A stretch of DNA of 64,000 bases, taken from Actinospineispora acaciae DSM 45401 (GTDB lineage Bacteria; Actinomycetota; Actinomycetes; Mycobacteriales; Pseudonocardiaceae). The notes below the pieces were generated by a model. That model was given only the letters and a program-made list of their open reading frames with translations, was not told the DNA's origin and searched no databases. The translations under genes were made by a program, and so were the position numbers. This document shows positions 23,743 through 31,900 of this stretch, in pieces. Within the stretch, counting starts at the first letter, position 1; each line of letters starts with the position of its first letter. Location: assembly GCF_000620785.1 (NCBI RefSeq), contig NZ_JIAI01000015.1, forward strand, positions 1-64,000, given 5' to 3'.

Positions 23743-25374
23743 TCAGAAGCCCCCGTGCCCGTGGCCATGGCCGTGCCCGTGGCCGCCGGCGGGTGCCTCC
23801 TCCTCCGGCTTGTCCACCACGGTGCTCTCCGTGGTCAGCACCATGCGCGCGATGGACGCGGCGTTGACCACCGCGGCCTTCGCCACCTTGGCCGGGTCGA
23901 CGATGCCGCTCTCGACCAGGTTGTCGTAGGTCTCGGTGGCCGCGTTGAAGCCGCCGCCCCAGTCCTGCGTGGCGACCTTGGCGACCACCACCGAGCCCTC
24001 GTGCCCGGCGTTGGCCGCGATCCAGCGCACCGGTGCCTCCAGCGCGCGGCGCACGATGGCCACGCCGGTCGCGGCGTCCCCGGTCAGCCCGAGGCCGCCG
24101 GACAGCTCGGCGGCGGCGTGCACCAGCGCGGAGCCACCGCCGGGCACAATGCCCTCCTCGACCGCCGCGCGAGTCGCCGCCACCGCGTCCTCGATGCGGT
24201 GCTTGCGCTCCTTGAGGGCGGTCTCGGTGGCCGCGCCGACCTTGATCACGGCGACGCCGCCGGAGAGCTTGGCCAGCCGCTCCTGCAGCTTCTCCCGGTC
24301 CCAGTCCGAGTCGGTGGTCTCGATCTCGGCCTTGAGCTGGGCGACCCGGGCGTCCACGTCGGCCTTGGCGCCGGCGCCGTCCACCAGGGTGGTGGTGTCC
24401 TTGGTGACCACCACGCGGCGGGCCTTGCCGAGCACCTCCAGCCCGACCTCGGACAGCTTGAGCCCGATGTCCGGGTTGACCACCTGGCCGGCGGTGGAGA
24501 CCGCCAGGTCGTCCAGGAACGCCTTGCGGCGGTCACCGAAGAACGGCGCCTTCACCGCGCACACCTTGAGCGTCTTGCGGATCGAGTTGACCACCAGCGT
24601 GGACAGCGCCTCGCCCTCGACGTCCTCGGCCACGATGAGCAGCGGCTTGCCCTCGCCGAGCACCTTCTCCAGCAGCGGCAGCAGCTCGGCGATGGCGCCG
24701 ATCTTCTCCCGGTGCAGCAGGATGTAGGCGTCCTCGAGCACGGCCTCCATCGACTCGGAGTCGGTGACGAAGTACGGCGAGAGGTAGCCCTTGTCGAACT
24801 GCAGGCCCTCGGTGATCTCCAGGTCGGTGGCCAGCGTGGAGCCCTCCTCCACGGTGATCACGCCGTCCTCGCCGACCGCGTCCATCGCCTGGCTGATCAG
24901 CTCGCCGATCTCGGCCTCCCGGGAGGCCACGGTGCCGACCTGGGCGATGCCGGCCTGGCCGGACACCGGGGTGGAGCGCTCGGTGAGCACCTCGGCCACC
25001 TTGTCGGCGGCGGCCGCGATGCCCTGGCCCAGCGCCGTCGGGTTGGCGCCGGCGGCCACGTTGCGCAGGCCCTCGGCGACCATGGCCTGGGCCAGCACGG
25101 TCGCGGTCGTGGTGCCGTCACCGGCCACGTCGTTGGTCTTGGTGGCCACGGTCTTGGCCAGCTGGGCGCCGAGGTTCTCGAACGGGTCGTCCAGCTCGAT
25201 CTCGCGCGCGATGGTGACGCCGTCGTTGGTCACGGCCGGGCCACCGAACTTCTTGTCCAGTACGACGTGCCGCCCGCGCGGGCCGAGGGTCACCTTGACC
25301 GCGTCGGCGAGCTGGTTCACCCCGCGCTCCAGCGCCCGCCGCGCCGACTCGTCGAAATTGATCTGCTTTGGCAT
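23743..25374 (-). CDS. groEL1: Chaperonin GroEL1 (60 kDa, His-rich C-terminus)
   Basis: A 543-aa Hsp60. Hallmarks are TLGPRGRHVVLDKKFG, the ATP site NDGVTIAREI and DVAGDGTTTATVLAQA, apical GYLSPYFVTDSESMEAVLE, and GIVPGGGSALVHA. The C-terminus is a run of alternating Gly-His pairs ending in GGF, as in actinobacterial GroEL1 linked to groES, in contrast to the GGM tail of the second copy (GroEL2). GroEL1 of mycobacteria is specialised (biofilm, metal binding). It starts at ATG 25374 with AAGGAG upstream. It is separated from groES by 262 bp containing a strong hairpin. Confidence 0.96.
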   Translation of the reverse strand: MPKQINFDESARRALERGVNQLADAVKVTLGPRGRHVVLDKKFGGPAVTNDGVTIAREIELDDPFENLGAQLAKTVATKTNDVAGDGTTTATVLAQAMVAEGLRNVAAGANPTALGQGIAAAADKVAEVLTERSTPVSGQAGIAQVGTVASREAEIGELISQAMDAVGEDGVITVEEGSTLATDLEITEGLQFDKGYLSPYFVTDSESMEAVLEDAYILLHREKIGAIAELLPLLEKVLGEGKPLLIVAEDVEGEALSTLVVNSIRKTLKVCAVKAPFFGDRRKAFLDDLAVSTAGQVVNPDIGLKLSEVGLEVLGKARRVVVTKDTTTLVDGAGAKADVDARVAQLKAEIETTDSDWDREKLQERLAKLSGGVAVIKVGAATETALKERKHRIEDAVAATRAAVEEGIVPGGGSALVHAAAELSGGLGLTGDAATGVAIVRRALEAPVRWIAANAGHEGSVVVAKVATQDWGGGFNAATETYDNLVESGIVDPAKVAKAAVVNAASIARMVLTTESTVVDKPEEEAPAGGHGHGHGHGHGGF

Positions 25375-25586
25375 GACTCTCCTTTTTATGGCACGACCGC
25401 GATCGCGTCGCCAGGGCGCGCCTTGGTCGGTCGGCTTCGGTCGGGCGGTTGGGCGCCCTGCCGCCGCCATCACGGAGGGCCTTCGGCCTGGCGTGCCACT
25501 TTTTAGACCGGGCCACTCGTACGGAGGTTGGGCCGTCGATAGGCGTCCGGGTCGTGGTCGTGGATCGGGTTCGTGTCTAAACGGCG

Positions 25587-25618
25587 GACGCCGCCCCAGC
25601 TGGGGCCGGGGCGGCGTC
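25587..25618 (-). terminator. Intercistronic hairpin between groES and groEL1
   Basis: A perfect 11-bp stem, GACGCCGCCCC / GGGGCGGCGTC, with a 10-nt loop, lies 18 bp downstream of the groES stop. The groES-groEL1 gap is 262 bp, unusually long for this operon. The hairpin could end some transcripts after groES, stabilise a processed groES mRNA, or mark a second promoter for groEL1. Confidence 0.6.
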
Positions 25619-25636
25619 GCGTTCGATAGACCAGGG

Positions 25637-25933
25637 TCAGTTGACGACCGCGAGCACGTCGCGGGCGGAGAGGATGAGGTACTCCTCGCCGTTGTACTTG
25701 ACCTCGGTGCCGCCGTACTTGGAGTAGATGACGACGTCGCCGACGCTCACGTCCACCGGGACGCGGTTGCCGTTGTCGTCGACCCGACCCGGGCCCACCG
25801 CAAGGACCTTGCCCTCCTGGGGCTTCTCCTTGGCGGTGTCCGGAATGACGATGCCAGACGCGGTCGTCGTCTCGGCCTCACTGGCCTGAACGACGATCTT
25901 GTCTTCGAGCGGCTTGATGTTCACGCTCGCCAC
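25637..25933 (-). CDS. groES: Co-chaperonin GroES
   Basis: A 98-aa Hsp10 lid of GroEL. It contains IKPLEDKIVVQASEAETTTASGIVIPDTAKEKPQEGKVLAVGPG (mobile loop at about residues 17-35) and GDVVIYSKYGGTEVKYNGEEYLILSARDVLAVV. The start is GTG 25933 with a GGGGAGGG ribosome-binding site. The upstream CIRCE element at 26031-26055 indicates HrcA repression and heat-shock control. Confidence 0.97.
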   Translation of the reverse strand: MASVNIKPLEDKIVVQASEAETTTASGIVIPDTAKEKPQEGKVLAVGPGRVDDNGNRVPVDVSVGDVVIYSKYGGTEVKYNGEEYLILSARDVLAVVN

Positions 25934-26030
25934 GTGTGCCCTCCCCTTCCTGGGGTGTTCCTAGTTGTTGGGAACGGCGGCTGCGGCGCCCCGCCGTCGC
26001 GGGTGCCGGGGCTCCGTGCTGCCGCGCAAT

Positions 26031-26055
26031 TGGCACTCTACCCACGAGAGTGCCA
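26031..26055. promoter_or_regulatory. CIRCE element (HrcA operator) of the groES-groEL1 operon
   Basis: TGGCACTC-N9-GAGTGCCA, a perfect 8-bp inverted repeat with the diagnostic 9-bp spacer (core GCACTC/GAGTGC as in TTAGCACTC-N9-GAGTGCTAA). It is 98 bp upstream of the groES start and 95 bp before phoD. Confidence 0.92.
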
Positions 26056-26149
26056 GTGCTCAACGCCGACCCGCCGCGCGCCGAGGTTGTGCGCGGCGAA
26101 CACGTTGGGGGTTTACCGGACGTTCGTCGGGGTGGTGTTGGGTGGGGGC

Positions 26150-27724
26150 ATGGTTTCGCGGCGCGCGGTGTTGCGGGGTGGCCTGGTCTCGGCGGCGGCG
26201 CTGGCCGCGGGCGGGGTGGCCTGCGCACCCGCGCCGGTCCCGGCCGCGCCCGCGCGCGGTCCGGTGTTCACCCTCGGCGTGGCCTCCGGCGACCCGTCCC
26301 CGGACGGCATGGTGCTGTGGACCCGGCTGGCCCGCGACCCGCTGGCCGAGGACGGGCTGGGCGGGATGCCAGGCGGCGCGGCCAGCACCGTGGACGTGGG
26401 CTGGGAGCTGGCCACCGACCAGCGCTTCGCCGAGGTGGTCCAGCGCGGCACCGAGCGCACCGGCGCCGAGCTGGGCTACGCGGTGCACGTGGAGCCGGTG
26501 GGGCTGACGCCGGGGCGGGAGTACTGGTACCGGTTCCGGGTGGGGTCCGGTCCCGGCGCCGAGATCTCCCCGGTGGGACGCACCCGGACCGCGCCGGTGG
26601 CTCCCGAGCTGGGCGCGCTGACCATGTGCTTCGTGTCCTGCGCGCGCTACGAGCACGGGCTGTTCACCGCGTACCGCCGGCTCGCCGAGGACCAGCCCGA
26701 CCTGGTGCTGCACCTGGGCGACTACAGCTACGAGTACGCCGCCGGCGCGAAGAGCTCGGCCCCCTCGGCCCGGCAGGTCGCCGGCGGGGAGGAGCGGACG
26801 CTGGCCGACTACCGGCGCCGCTACGCGCAGTACCACGCCGACCCCGACCTGCAGGCCGCGCACGCGGTCGCGCCGTGGCTGGCCGTATTCGACGACCACG
26901 AGGTGGCCGACAACTGGGCCGGCATGGTGCCCTCGCACCCGGAGCCGGACTTCGCCGGGCGGCGGGCGGCCGCGTTCCGGGCGTACTTCGAGAACCTGCC
27001 GCTGCGCGCGGCGGCCCGGCCGAGCGGGCCGGACATGCGGCTGTACCGGCGGGTGGACTGGGGCGCGCTGGCCACCTTCCACATGCTGGACACCCGGCAG
27101 TACCGGGGCGACCAGCCGTGCGGCGACAAGTACCCGACCGACTGCCCGGAGCGGACCGACCCGGCGCGCAGCCTGCTCGGGCCGGAGCAGGAGGCCTGGC
27201 TGCTCGACGGGTTCGCCAGGTCCCGGGCGCGCTGGGACGTGCTCGGCCAGCAGGTGTTCCTGTCCCAGCTGGACCTGACCCCGGGCGCCGGGCACAGCTA
27301 CAACCCGGACGCCTGGGACGGCTACGTCGGCCAGCGGGACCGGGTGGTGAACGGCTGGACCAGGGCGGGCGTGCGCAACCCGGTGGTGCTCACCGGCGAT
27401 GTCCACGCGCACTGGGCGGCGGAGGTCAAGGCCCGGTTCGACGACCCGGCCTCGCCGACCGTGGGCACCGAGCTGATCACCACGTCGATCGCGTCCGGCG
27501 GCGACGGCTCGGAGCAGCGCCCGGAGACCGCCGGGGTGCTCGCGGACAACCCGCACGTGAGGTTCTTCAACAACCGGCGCGGGTACGTCCGCACCACGAT
27601 CACGGCGGACACCATGACCGCCGACTTCCGGGTGGTGCCGTATGTGACCCGGCCGGGCGCTCCCGGCGAGACCAGGGCCAGGTTCGTGATCGCCGACCGC
27701 AACGCCGGCCTGCACCTGGCCTGA
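26150..27724 (+). CDS. phoD: PhoD-type alkaline phosphatase/phosphodiesterase, Tat-exported
   Basis: A 524-aa secreted enzyme. A twin-arginine signal MVSRRAVLRGGLVSAAALAAGG is followed by Cys at about residue 25 (weak lipobox), the PhoD N-terminal domain (VFTLGVASGDPSPDGMVLWTRL), and the metal-site motifs CFVSCARYEHG, LVLHLGDYSYEY, FDDHEVADNWAG, and LTGDVHAHW. PhoD uses Fe3+/Ca2+ to cleave phosphate mono- and diesters outside the cell. The ATG at 26150 has GGTGGGGG upstream. With vapBC it occupies the place where tsaD sits in M. tuberculosis. No Pho box was recognised. Confidence 0.93.
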   Translation: MVSRRAVLRGGLVSAAALAAGGVACAPAPVPAAPARGPVFTLGVASGDPSPDGMVLWTRLARDPLAEDGLGGMPGGAASTVDVGWELATDQRFAEVVQRGTERTGAELGYAVHVEPVGLTPGREYWYRFRVGSGPGAEISPVGRTRTAPVAPELGALTMCFVSCARYEHGLFTAYRRLAEDQPDLVLHLGDYSYEYAAGAKSSAPSARQVAGGEERTLADYRRRYAQYHADPDLQAAHAVAPWLAVFDDHEVADNWAGMVPSHPEPDFAGRRAAAFRAYFENLPLRAAARPSGPDMRLYRRVDWGALATFHMLDTRQYRGDQPCGDKYPTDCPERTDPARSLLGPEQEAWLLDGFARSRARWDVLGQQVFLSQLDLTPGAGHSYNPDAWDGYVGQRDRVVNGWTRAGVRNPVVLTGDVHAHWAAEVKARFDDPASPTVGTELITTSIASGGDGSEQRPETAGVLADNPHVRFFNNRRGYVRTTITADTMTADFRVVPYVTRPGAPGETRARFVIADRNAGLHLA

Positions 27725-27749
27725 GCCGAAGAGGGGCTAGCGGCAGCAG

Positions 27750-27763
27750 GTAGGAATTCTTAC
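27750..27763. promoter_or_regulatory. Palindrome GTAGGAATTCTTAC overlapping the vapB -10 region
   Basis: Symmetric except for one base pair, and it overlaps TACACT (27761-27766), which lies 6 bp before the vapB ATG. That spacing suggests a leaderless transcript, since no ribosome-binding site at a usable distance is present. VapBC complexes bind such palindromes to repress themselves; this assignment is inference. Confidence 0.5.
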
Positions 27764-27772
27764 ACTTGAGGT

Positions 27773-27994
27773 ATGAAGGCTGTCGTGTCCGAGAAGGGCC
27801 AGGTCACGATCCCGGTGCAGCTGCGCAAGCAGCTGGGGATCAGGGCCGGTGAGGTGCTCGAATTCCACGAGGACGGCGGCCGGCTGGTGGCGCACAAGCT
27901 CCGGGAGCGGGACCCGGTGGACAGCGTGTACGGCGTGCTCGACCTGGGCCGGGGAACCGACGAGCTGATCGACGAGCTGCGCGGACCCGCGTGA
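27773..27994 (+). CDS. vapB: VapB-type antitoxin, AbrB/SpoVT fold
   Basis: A 73-aa protein. The N-terminal AbrB swapped-hairpin domain (AVVSEKGQVTIPVQLRKQLGIRAGEVLEFHEDGGRLVAHK) is followed by a C-terminal acidic helix DELIDELRGPA that should wrap the toxin. It overlaps the toxin gene by GTGA. It would neutralise VapC and, as a complex, repress its own promoter at the palindrome just upstream. The pair looks intact. Confidence 0.9.
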   Translation: MKAVVSEKGQVTIPVQLRKQLGIRAGEVLEFHEDGGRLVAHKLRERDPVDSVYGVLDLGRGTDELIDELRGPA

Positions 27995-28404
27995 TCACGG
28001 CGGTTGACACGAACGTCCTCATCGACGTGTTCGGTGCGGACGAGAAGTACGGCCCGTCGTCCCGGGACGCGCTGCGCGCGAGCCTCGACGCCGGCCGGAT
28101 CGTGGTGTGCGACATCGTGTGGGCGGAGACGACGGCCGCCTTCCGCGGCGAGGATGACGCGGGGAACGCGCTGCGCACGCTGGGCGCCGACTTCGTCGCC
28201 ACCGATCCGTCGGCTGCCTCGGCGGCCGGCGAGGCGTGGCGCCGGTACCGTCGCTCGGGCGGCCCCCGGACCAGGGTGATCGCCGACTTTCTGGTCGCGG
28301 CGCACGCGCTATACCACGCCGACCGGCTGCTGACCAGGGACCGGGGGTTCTTCGGTTCCTACTTCCCCACGCTCACGCTGGTCGAGCCGGGCGACGCATC
28401 GTGA
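27991..28404 (+). CDS. vapC: VapC-type PIN-domain toxin (ribonuclease)
   Basis: A 137-aa PIN nuclease with the acidic Mg2+-binding set D6 (AVDTNVLIDVF), E46 (WAETT), D99 (RVIADFLVAAHA) and D117 (LLTRDRGF), all present, so activity is expected. VapC toxins cut tRNA or rRNA loops; the target of this one is unknown. The start is GTG 27991 inside the vapB stop. Its last 32 bases overlap the convergent rimI 3' end. Confidence 0.92.
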   Translation: MITAVDTNVLIDVFGADEKYGPSSRDALRASLDAGRIVVCDIVWAETTAAFRGEDDAGNALRTLGADFVATDPSAASAAGEAWRRYRRSGGPRTRVIADFLVAAHALYHADRLLTRDRGFFGSYFPTLTLVEPGDAS

Positions 28405-28849
28405 ACGCGTCGGCGCCGCTGGGCTGGTAGTAGTTGCGGCGCACGCCGAGGGGCTCGAAGCCGGTCGAGCGGTACAGCCCGAACGCGGCCTCGTTGTCGG
28501 TGCGGACCTCGAGGAAGACGGTGGCCCGCAGCGCGTCGGCGTGGTCGAGCAGGGCGGCCAGCAGGCGGCGCCCGACGCCGAGGCGGCGGTAGTCCGGGTG
28601 CACGCCGATGGTGTGGATCTCGGCCTCCGGGTCCGGCGGGCCGGCCACCACGGCCAGGCCGCCGTAGCCGACCAGCCGGGCGCCGTCGCGGGCGGCCAGG
28701 TAGTGGTGCCCGGAGCACAGCGCGTCCCGGAACGCCCGCGCCGACCACGGGTCGTCCTCGGCGAACAGCAGCCGCTCCAGCCGCGCGCAGTCCTCGGCGT
28801 CGGCCAGGTAGAGCGGGCCGACCGTGATCGTCCGGCTCGGCCCGTTCAT
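28373..28849 (-). CDS. rimI: Ribosomal-protein-S18-type N-alpha-acetyltransferase (GNAT)
   Basis: A 158-aa GNAT with the acetyl-CoA loop IGVHPDYRRLGVGRRLLAALL (V-x-x-x-x-R-x-x-G-x-G/A), then VFLEVRTDNEAAFGLYRSTGFEPLGVRRNYY, characteristic of RimI. It acetylates N-termini, in E. coli that of S18. ATG 28849 overlaps the tsaB stop. In M. tuberculosis the next gene is tsaD; here the operon ends at rimI and vapC converges on it. Confidence 0.92.
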   Translation of the reverse strand: MNGPSRTITVGPLYLADAEDCARLERLLFAEDDPWSARAFRDALCSGHHYLAARDGARLVGYGGLAVVAGPPDPEAEIHTIGVHPDYRRLGVGRRLLAALLDHADALRATVFLEVRTDNEAAFGLYRSTGFEPLGVRRNYYQPSGADAFTMRRPARPA

Positions 28850-29577
28850 CCCGCCCGCGCCGGGGTGGCGCGCTTGCGGGGTCCGGGTGGGACGGCGTCC
28901 GGGCGGCGCAGGTAGTACGGCTCCAGTGGGGCAGGGGTGGCGCGGGCGCGGAGTTCGGCTTCGGCCACGGTGACCAGGCCGTACGGTGTGGGCGCGGCGG
29001 CGGGCGGACACTCCGGCAGGCCGCCGAGGGCGTCCGCGTGCGCGGCGGCCACCGGCCCGGCCACCCGGCGCACGCCGAGCCCGGCGACCTTCTCGGCCAG
29101 CGCGGCCGGGGTGTCCACGGCGGGGCCTTCGGTGCGGCGGCCGTGCTCGTCGTAGGCCGCCCAGTACAGCTCGCGGCGGCGCGCGTCGGCGACCACGAGC
29201 AGCGGCTCGGCCGTGACGTCCGTGACGTCCGTGACCGTGACCTGGGCGGCGGCGGCCACCGCGTCCAGCGAGCACACCCCGTACACCGGCACGTCCAGCG
29301 CGTCGCCCATCGACGCGGCGCTGACCAGACCCACCCGCAGCCCGGTGAACGGCCCCGGCCCGGCGCCGCAGACCACCGCGTCCAGCTCGTCCAGCCTCCG
29401 GCCCGCCTCGGCGCACACCTCCCGCACGGCCGGCATCAGCTGCTCACCGTGCCGGCGCGCGCCGGGGTACGCCCGCTCGGCGAGCACCGCGGGTCCGCCA
29501 GCCTCGCCGGCCTCGGGCAGCGTGAGCAGCCCGACGACTACCGCGTCGGTCGCCGTATCCAGCGCGAGCACCAGCAC
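28846..29577 (-). CDS. tsaB: tRNA threonylcarbamoyladenosine biosynthesis protein TsaB
   Basis: A 243-aa ASKHA-fold partner of TsaD. The N-terminal LVLALDTATDAVVVGL is followed by HGEQLMPAVREVCAEAG and the core AVVCGAGPGPFTGLRVGLVSAASMGDAL. TsaB-TsaD-TsaE transfer the threonylcarbamoyl group to A37 of ANN-decoding tRNAs. It lies between the HAD gene (21-bp gap) and rimI (overlap). tsaD is not in the window and must be elsewhere in the genome, because the pathway requires it. Confidence 0.94.
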   Translation of the reverse strand: MLVLALDTATDAVVVGLLTLPEAGEAGGPAVLAERAYPGARRHGEQLMPAVREVCAEAGRRLDELDAVVCGAGPGPFTGLRVGLVSAASMGDALDVPVYGVCSLDAVAAAAQVTVTDVTDVTAEPLLVVADARRRELYWAAYDEHGRRTEGPAVDTPAALAEKVAGLGVRRVAGPVAAAHADALGGLPECPPAAAPTPYGLVTVAEAELRARATPAPLEPYYLRRPDAVPPGPRKRATPARAG

Positions 29578-29598
29578 GGGGACAAGCTTACGGAGCGC

Positions 29599-30327
29599 TC
29601 ACCAGTCGGCGAGCACGGCGGGCAGGTCGGACAGGCGCTGGATCACCGCGTCTGGGCTGACGTCCACCGGGACCCGCTGGTGCGCGGGGATGTCGCTGTG
29701 CGGCACCAGCACCGCGCGCATGCCGACGGCCTTGGCCCCGGAGATGTCGTCGTACGGGCGGTCGCCGACGTAGACCACCCGGGACGGGTCGGTGGCGCCG
29801 ACGGCGGCGATCGCGGCCTCGAAGGCCTCCCGGTGCGGCTTGGTCCAGTCCAGGTCCGAGCTCCACACGCAGGCGTCGAACAGGTCGAGCACCCCGTCGC
29901 GGCGCAGGAAGTCCTCGTGCCAGTCCGCCGGCCAGCCGGTGGAGGACAGCACGCCCAGCGCGGCGCCCCGGTCGCGCAGCACGCCGAGCAGCGGCCCGAC
30001 CTCGGGATCGGTGTAGGTGGCGGCCGTCCAGTGCTCCCGGTACGCGGCCAGCGCGTCCTGTCGGTACGGCGGCTCCGGGTGGCCGGCGGCGCGCAGCTCG
30101 GCGGCCGCGTCCTCCACCACCTGGGTCATCCGGAACGCGCGGTGGGTGTCCCTGGCCAGCTGCCAGCGGGCCTCCTCGGCGGCCAGCAGCGCGGCGGCGG
30201 CCCGCTCGGCGGCCGGCGCGTCGCCGGGGTGCAGCACGTCGGCGTACGCCCGCCAACCGGCCAGGTGGTCCATGGTCACCCACGGGGTCAGGGTGCCGCC
30301 CCAGTCGAAGATCACGGCTTCGATCAC
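29599..30327 (-). CDS. HAD-family hydrolase (phosphatase-like)
   Basis: A 242-aa HAD protein. Motif I IFDWGGTLTPW has the nucleophile Asp and a Gly in place of the general-acid Asp (DWGGT, not DxDxT), suggesting altered or weak phosphatase chemistry. Motif II is LGVLSSTGW, motif III Lys is in DWTKPHREAF and motif IV is VVYVGDRPYDD. The cap is helical, as in phosphoglycolate phosphatase relatives. The start GTG 30327 overlaps the tsaE stop. It is inserted into the tsaE-tsaB operon; no link to tRNA modification is established. Confidence 0.85.
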   Translation of the reverse strand: MIEAVIFDWGGTLTPWVTMDHLAGWRAYADVLHPGDAPAAERAAAALLAAEEARWQLARDTHRAFRMTQVVEDAAAELRAAGHPEPPYRQDALAAYREHWTAATYTDPEVGPLLGVLRDRGAALGVLSSTGWPADWHEDFLRRDGVLDLFDACVWSSDLDWTKPHREAFEAAIAAVGATDPSRVVYVGDRPYDDISGAKAVGMRAVLVPHSDIPAHQRVPVDVSPDAVIQRLSDLPAVLADW

Positions 30328-30788
30328 GTCGGGGCACCCTCCTGCCAGCTCAGCTCGGCCACCCTGGTCTCGTCTCCGTCGTCTCCGCGGCGCAGCCGCA
30401 CCAGCAGCCGGCGCGCGGCCAGCGGTTCGGCAAGGCCCTCGCCCCACTCCACCACCACGGCGGCCGACTCCAGCTCGGTGTCCAGGTCCAGGTCGTCCAG
30501 CTCGGCCCGCCCGCCCAGGCGGTACGCGTCCACGTGCACCAGCGCGATGCCGCGCCCGCCAGGCGCCGGTGGGTGCTCGCGGGCGATCACGAACGTGGGC
30601 GAGGCCACCTGGCCGGTCACGCCGAGCCCGCGCGCGATGCCCCTGGCCAGCACCGTCTTGCCGGCGCCGAGCGGGCCGGAGAGCAACACCACGTCACCGG
30701 CGTCCAGCGTGGCGCCGATGCGCGCGCCGAGCTCCTCGGTGTCCGCCTCGGTGGGCAGCACCAGGTCGGTGTCCGTCATCAGGCTCAT
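30324..30788 (-). CDS. tsaE: tRNA threonylcarbamoyladenosine biosynthesis ATPase TsaE
   Basis: A 154-aa P-loop protein. Walker A is LSGPLGAGKTVLARGIARGLG (about 36-56), followed by VASPTFVIAREH, the Walker-B-like LVHVDAYRLGG and VVVEWGEGL. These are the TsaE signatures. It regulates the TsaB-TsaD complex through ATP hydrolysis. ATG 30788 overlaps the hydrolase stop; ATG 30779 (MTDTD) is an alternative. Confidence 0.94.
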   Translation of the reverse strand: MSLMTDTDLVLPTEADTEELGARIGATLDAGDVVLLSGPLGAGKTVLARGIARGLGVTGQVASPTFVIAREHPPAPGGRGIALVHVDAYRLGGRAELDDLDLDTELESAAVVVEWGEGLAEPLAARRLLVRLRRGDDGDETRVAELSWQEGAPT

Positions 30789-31900
30789 GCTCGTTTCCTC
30801 AGCCGTCGCAGCAGCCCGGACCGGCGATCGTCCACCCTGGCCAGCAGCTCGGCCAGCGCGTCGTTGACCTCGTCCGGCCGCTCCAGCATCGCCAGGTGCC
30901 CGACGCCGGGCAGCTCGACGAGCGTGGCGTCCGGCAGCTCGGCGGCGATCACCTCGCTGTGCCGCGCCGGGATGATCCGGTCCGCCTCGCCGGTGAGGAT
31001 CAACGACTCGCAGCCGGCCAGCGCGGGCAACGCGGCCACCCGGTCGTGCGAGTCCAGGGTATCGGTGAAGTCCACCAGCGCGTCCACCGCGTTTGCGCTG
31101 ATCATCGAGTGCACGAAGTCGACCAGCCAGCTCGACACCGTGCGGTCGCCGTAGGCGTATGCCCTGGTCACGCCCCAGACCAGGTCGTTGACCATGGCTC
31201 GCGCCCGCTCCACCAGCCGGGGCTGCCAGCCGGCCAGCGCCCCGACCGTGCGGGTCAGCGGGTTGCGCCTGGACAGGAACGTGGCCGGCAGGCCCTCGGC
31301 GCCGACCTCGCCGGCCGAGGTGTTCAGCAGCGCCACCCCGGCCACCCGCCGGTCGAACAGCCCCGGCTCGCGCTCGGCCAGCGCCATGATCGCCATGCCG
31401 CCCATGGAGTGCCCGACCAGCACCAGCGGGCCGTCCGGGGCCAGCGTGCGCAGCACCGCGTCCAGGTCCGCGCCGAGCTGGGCGATCGTGCAACTGGCCC
31501 GGCTGGCCCGCTCGGAGCGGCCGTGGCTGCGCTGGTCGTAGAGCACCAGCCGCACCGCCGGGTCGGTCGCCTCGGCCAGCGCCCGGCGCTGGAAGTGCCA
31601 ACACCGGCGGTCCAGCGCGAAGCCGTGCACCAGCACCACCGTGATCCCCGCGCCGCGCCGGGTGGGCGGTTCGATCACCTCGGCGGACAGCCGCACGCCG
31701 TCGTCGGCGGTGACCGACCACGGCGTGCCGGGCGGCAGCGCGCCCAGCTCGGCGGGGGTGTCCGCGTCGGCGTGCGCCCGCCGCTCGCGGGACAGCCTGG
31801 ACCAGCGGGTGGCCACTCCGACCGCCGCGCCGGTGGCCGCCGCGCCGAGGACGCCGCCGGCCACCTGACCGGCTATTCGCCAACCCCGCCGCCGGCTCAC
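30785..31900 (-). CDS. Alpha/beta-hydrolase, membrane-anchored
   Basis: A 371-aa protein. The N-terminal hydrophobic segment (about 9-30) is an anchor or signal. The hydrolase fold has VLVHGFALDRRCW (oxyanion), nucleophile GHSMGGMAI, acid in LILTGEADRIIPARHSE and catalytic His in LPGVGHLAMLERPDEV. It is typically found between alr and tsaE in actinomycetes. The substrate is unknown. The start GTG overlaps the alr stop. Confidence 0.9.
   Translation of the reverse strand: MSRRRGWRIAGQVAGGVLGAAATGAAVGVATRWSRLSRERRAHADADTPAELGALPPGTPWSVTADDGVRLSAEVIEPPTRRGAGITVVLVHGFALDRRCWHFQRRALAEATDPAVRLVLYDQRSHGRSERASRASCTIAQLGADLDAVLRTLAPDGPLVLVGHSMGGMAIMALAEREPGLFDRRVAGVALLNTSAGEVGAEGLPATFLSRRNPLTRTVGALAGWQPRLVERARAMVNDLVWGVTRAYAYGDRTVSSWLVDFVHSMISANAVDALVDFTDTLDSHDRVAALPALAGCESLILTGEADRIIPARHSEVIAAELPDATLVELPGVGHLAMLERPDEVNDALAELLARVDDRRSGLLRRLRKRA

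Noticed and set aside
23743..23800. GHG-repeat DNA (alternating Gly-His codons) near 23750 as a microsatellite or CRISPR-like array
   Set aside because: It is the His-rich C-terminus of GroEL1, a normal feature of that protein.
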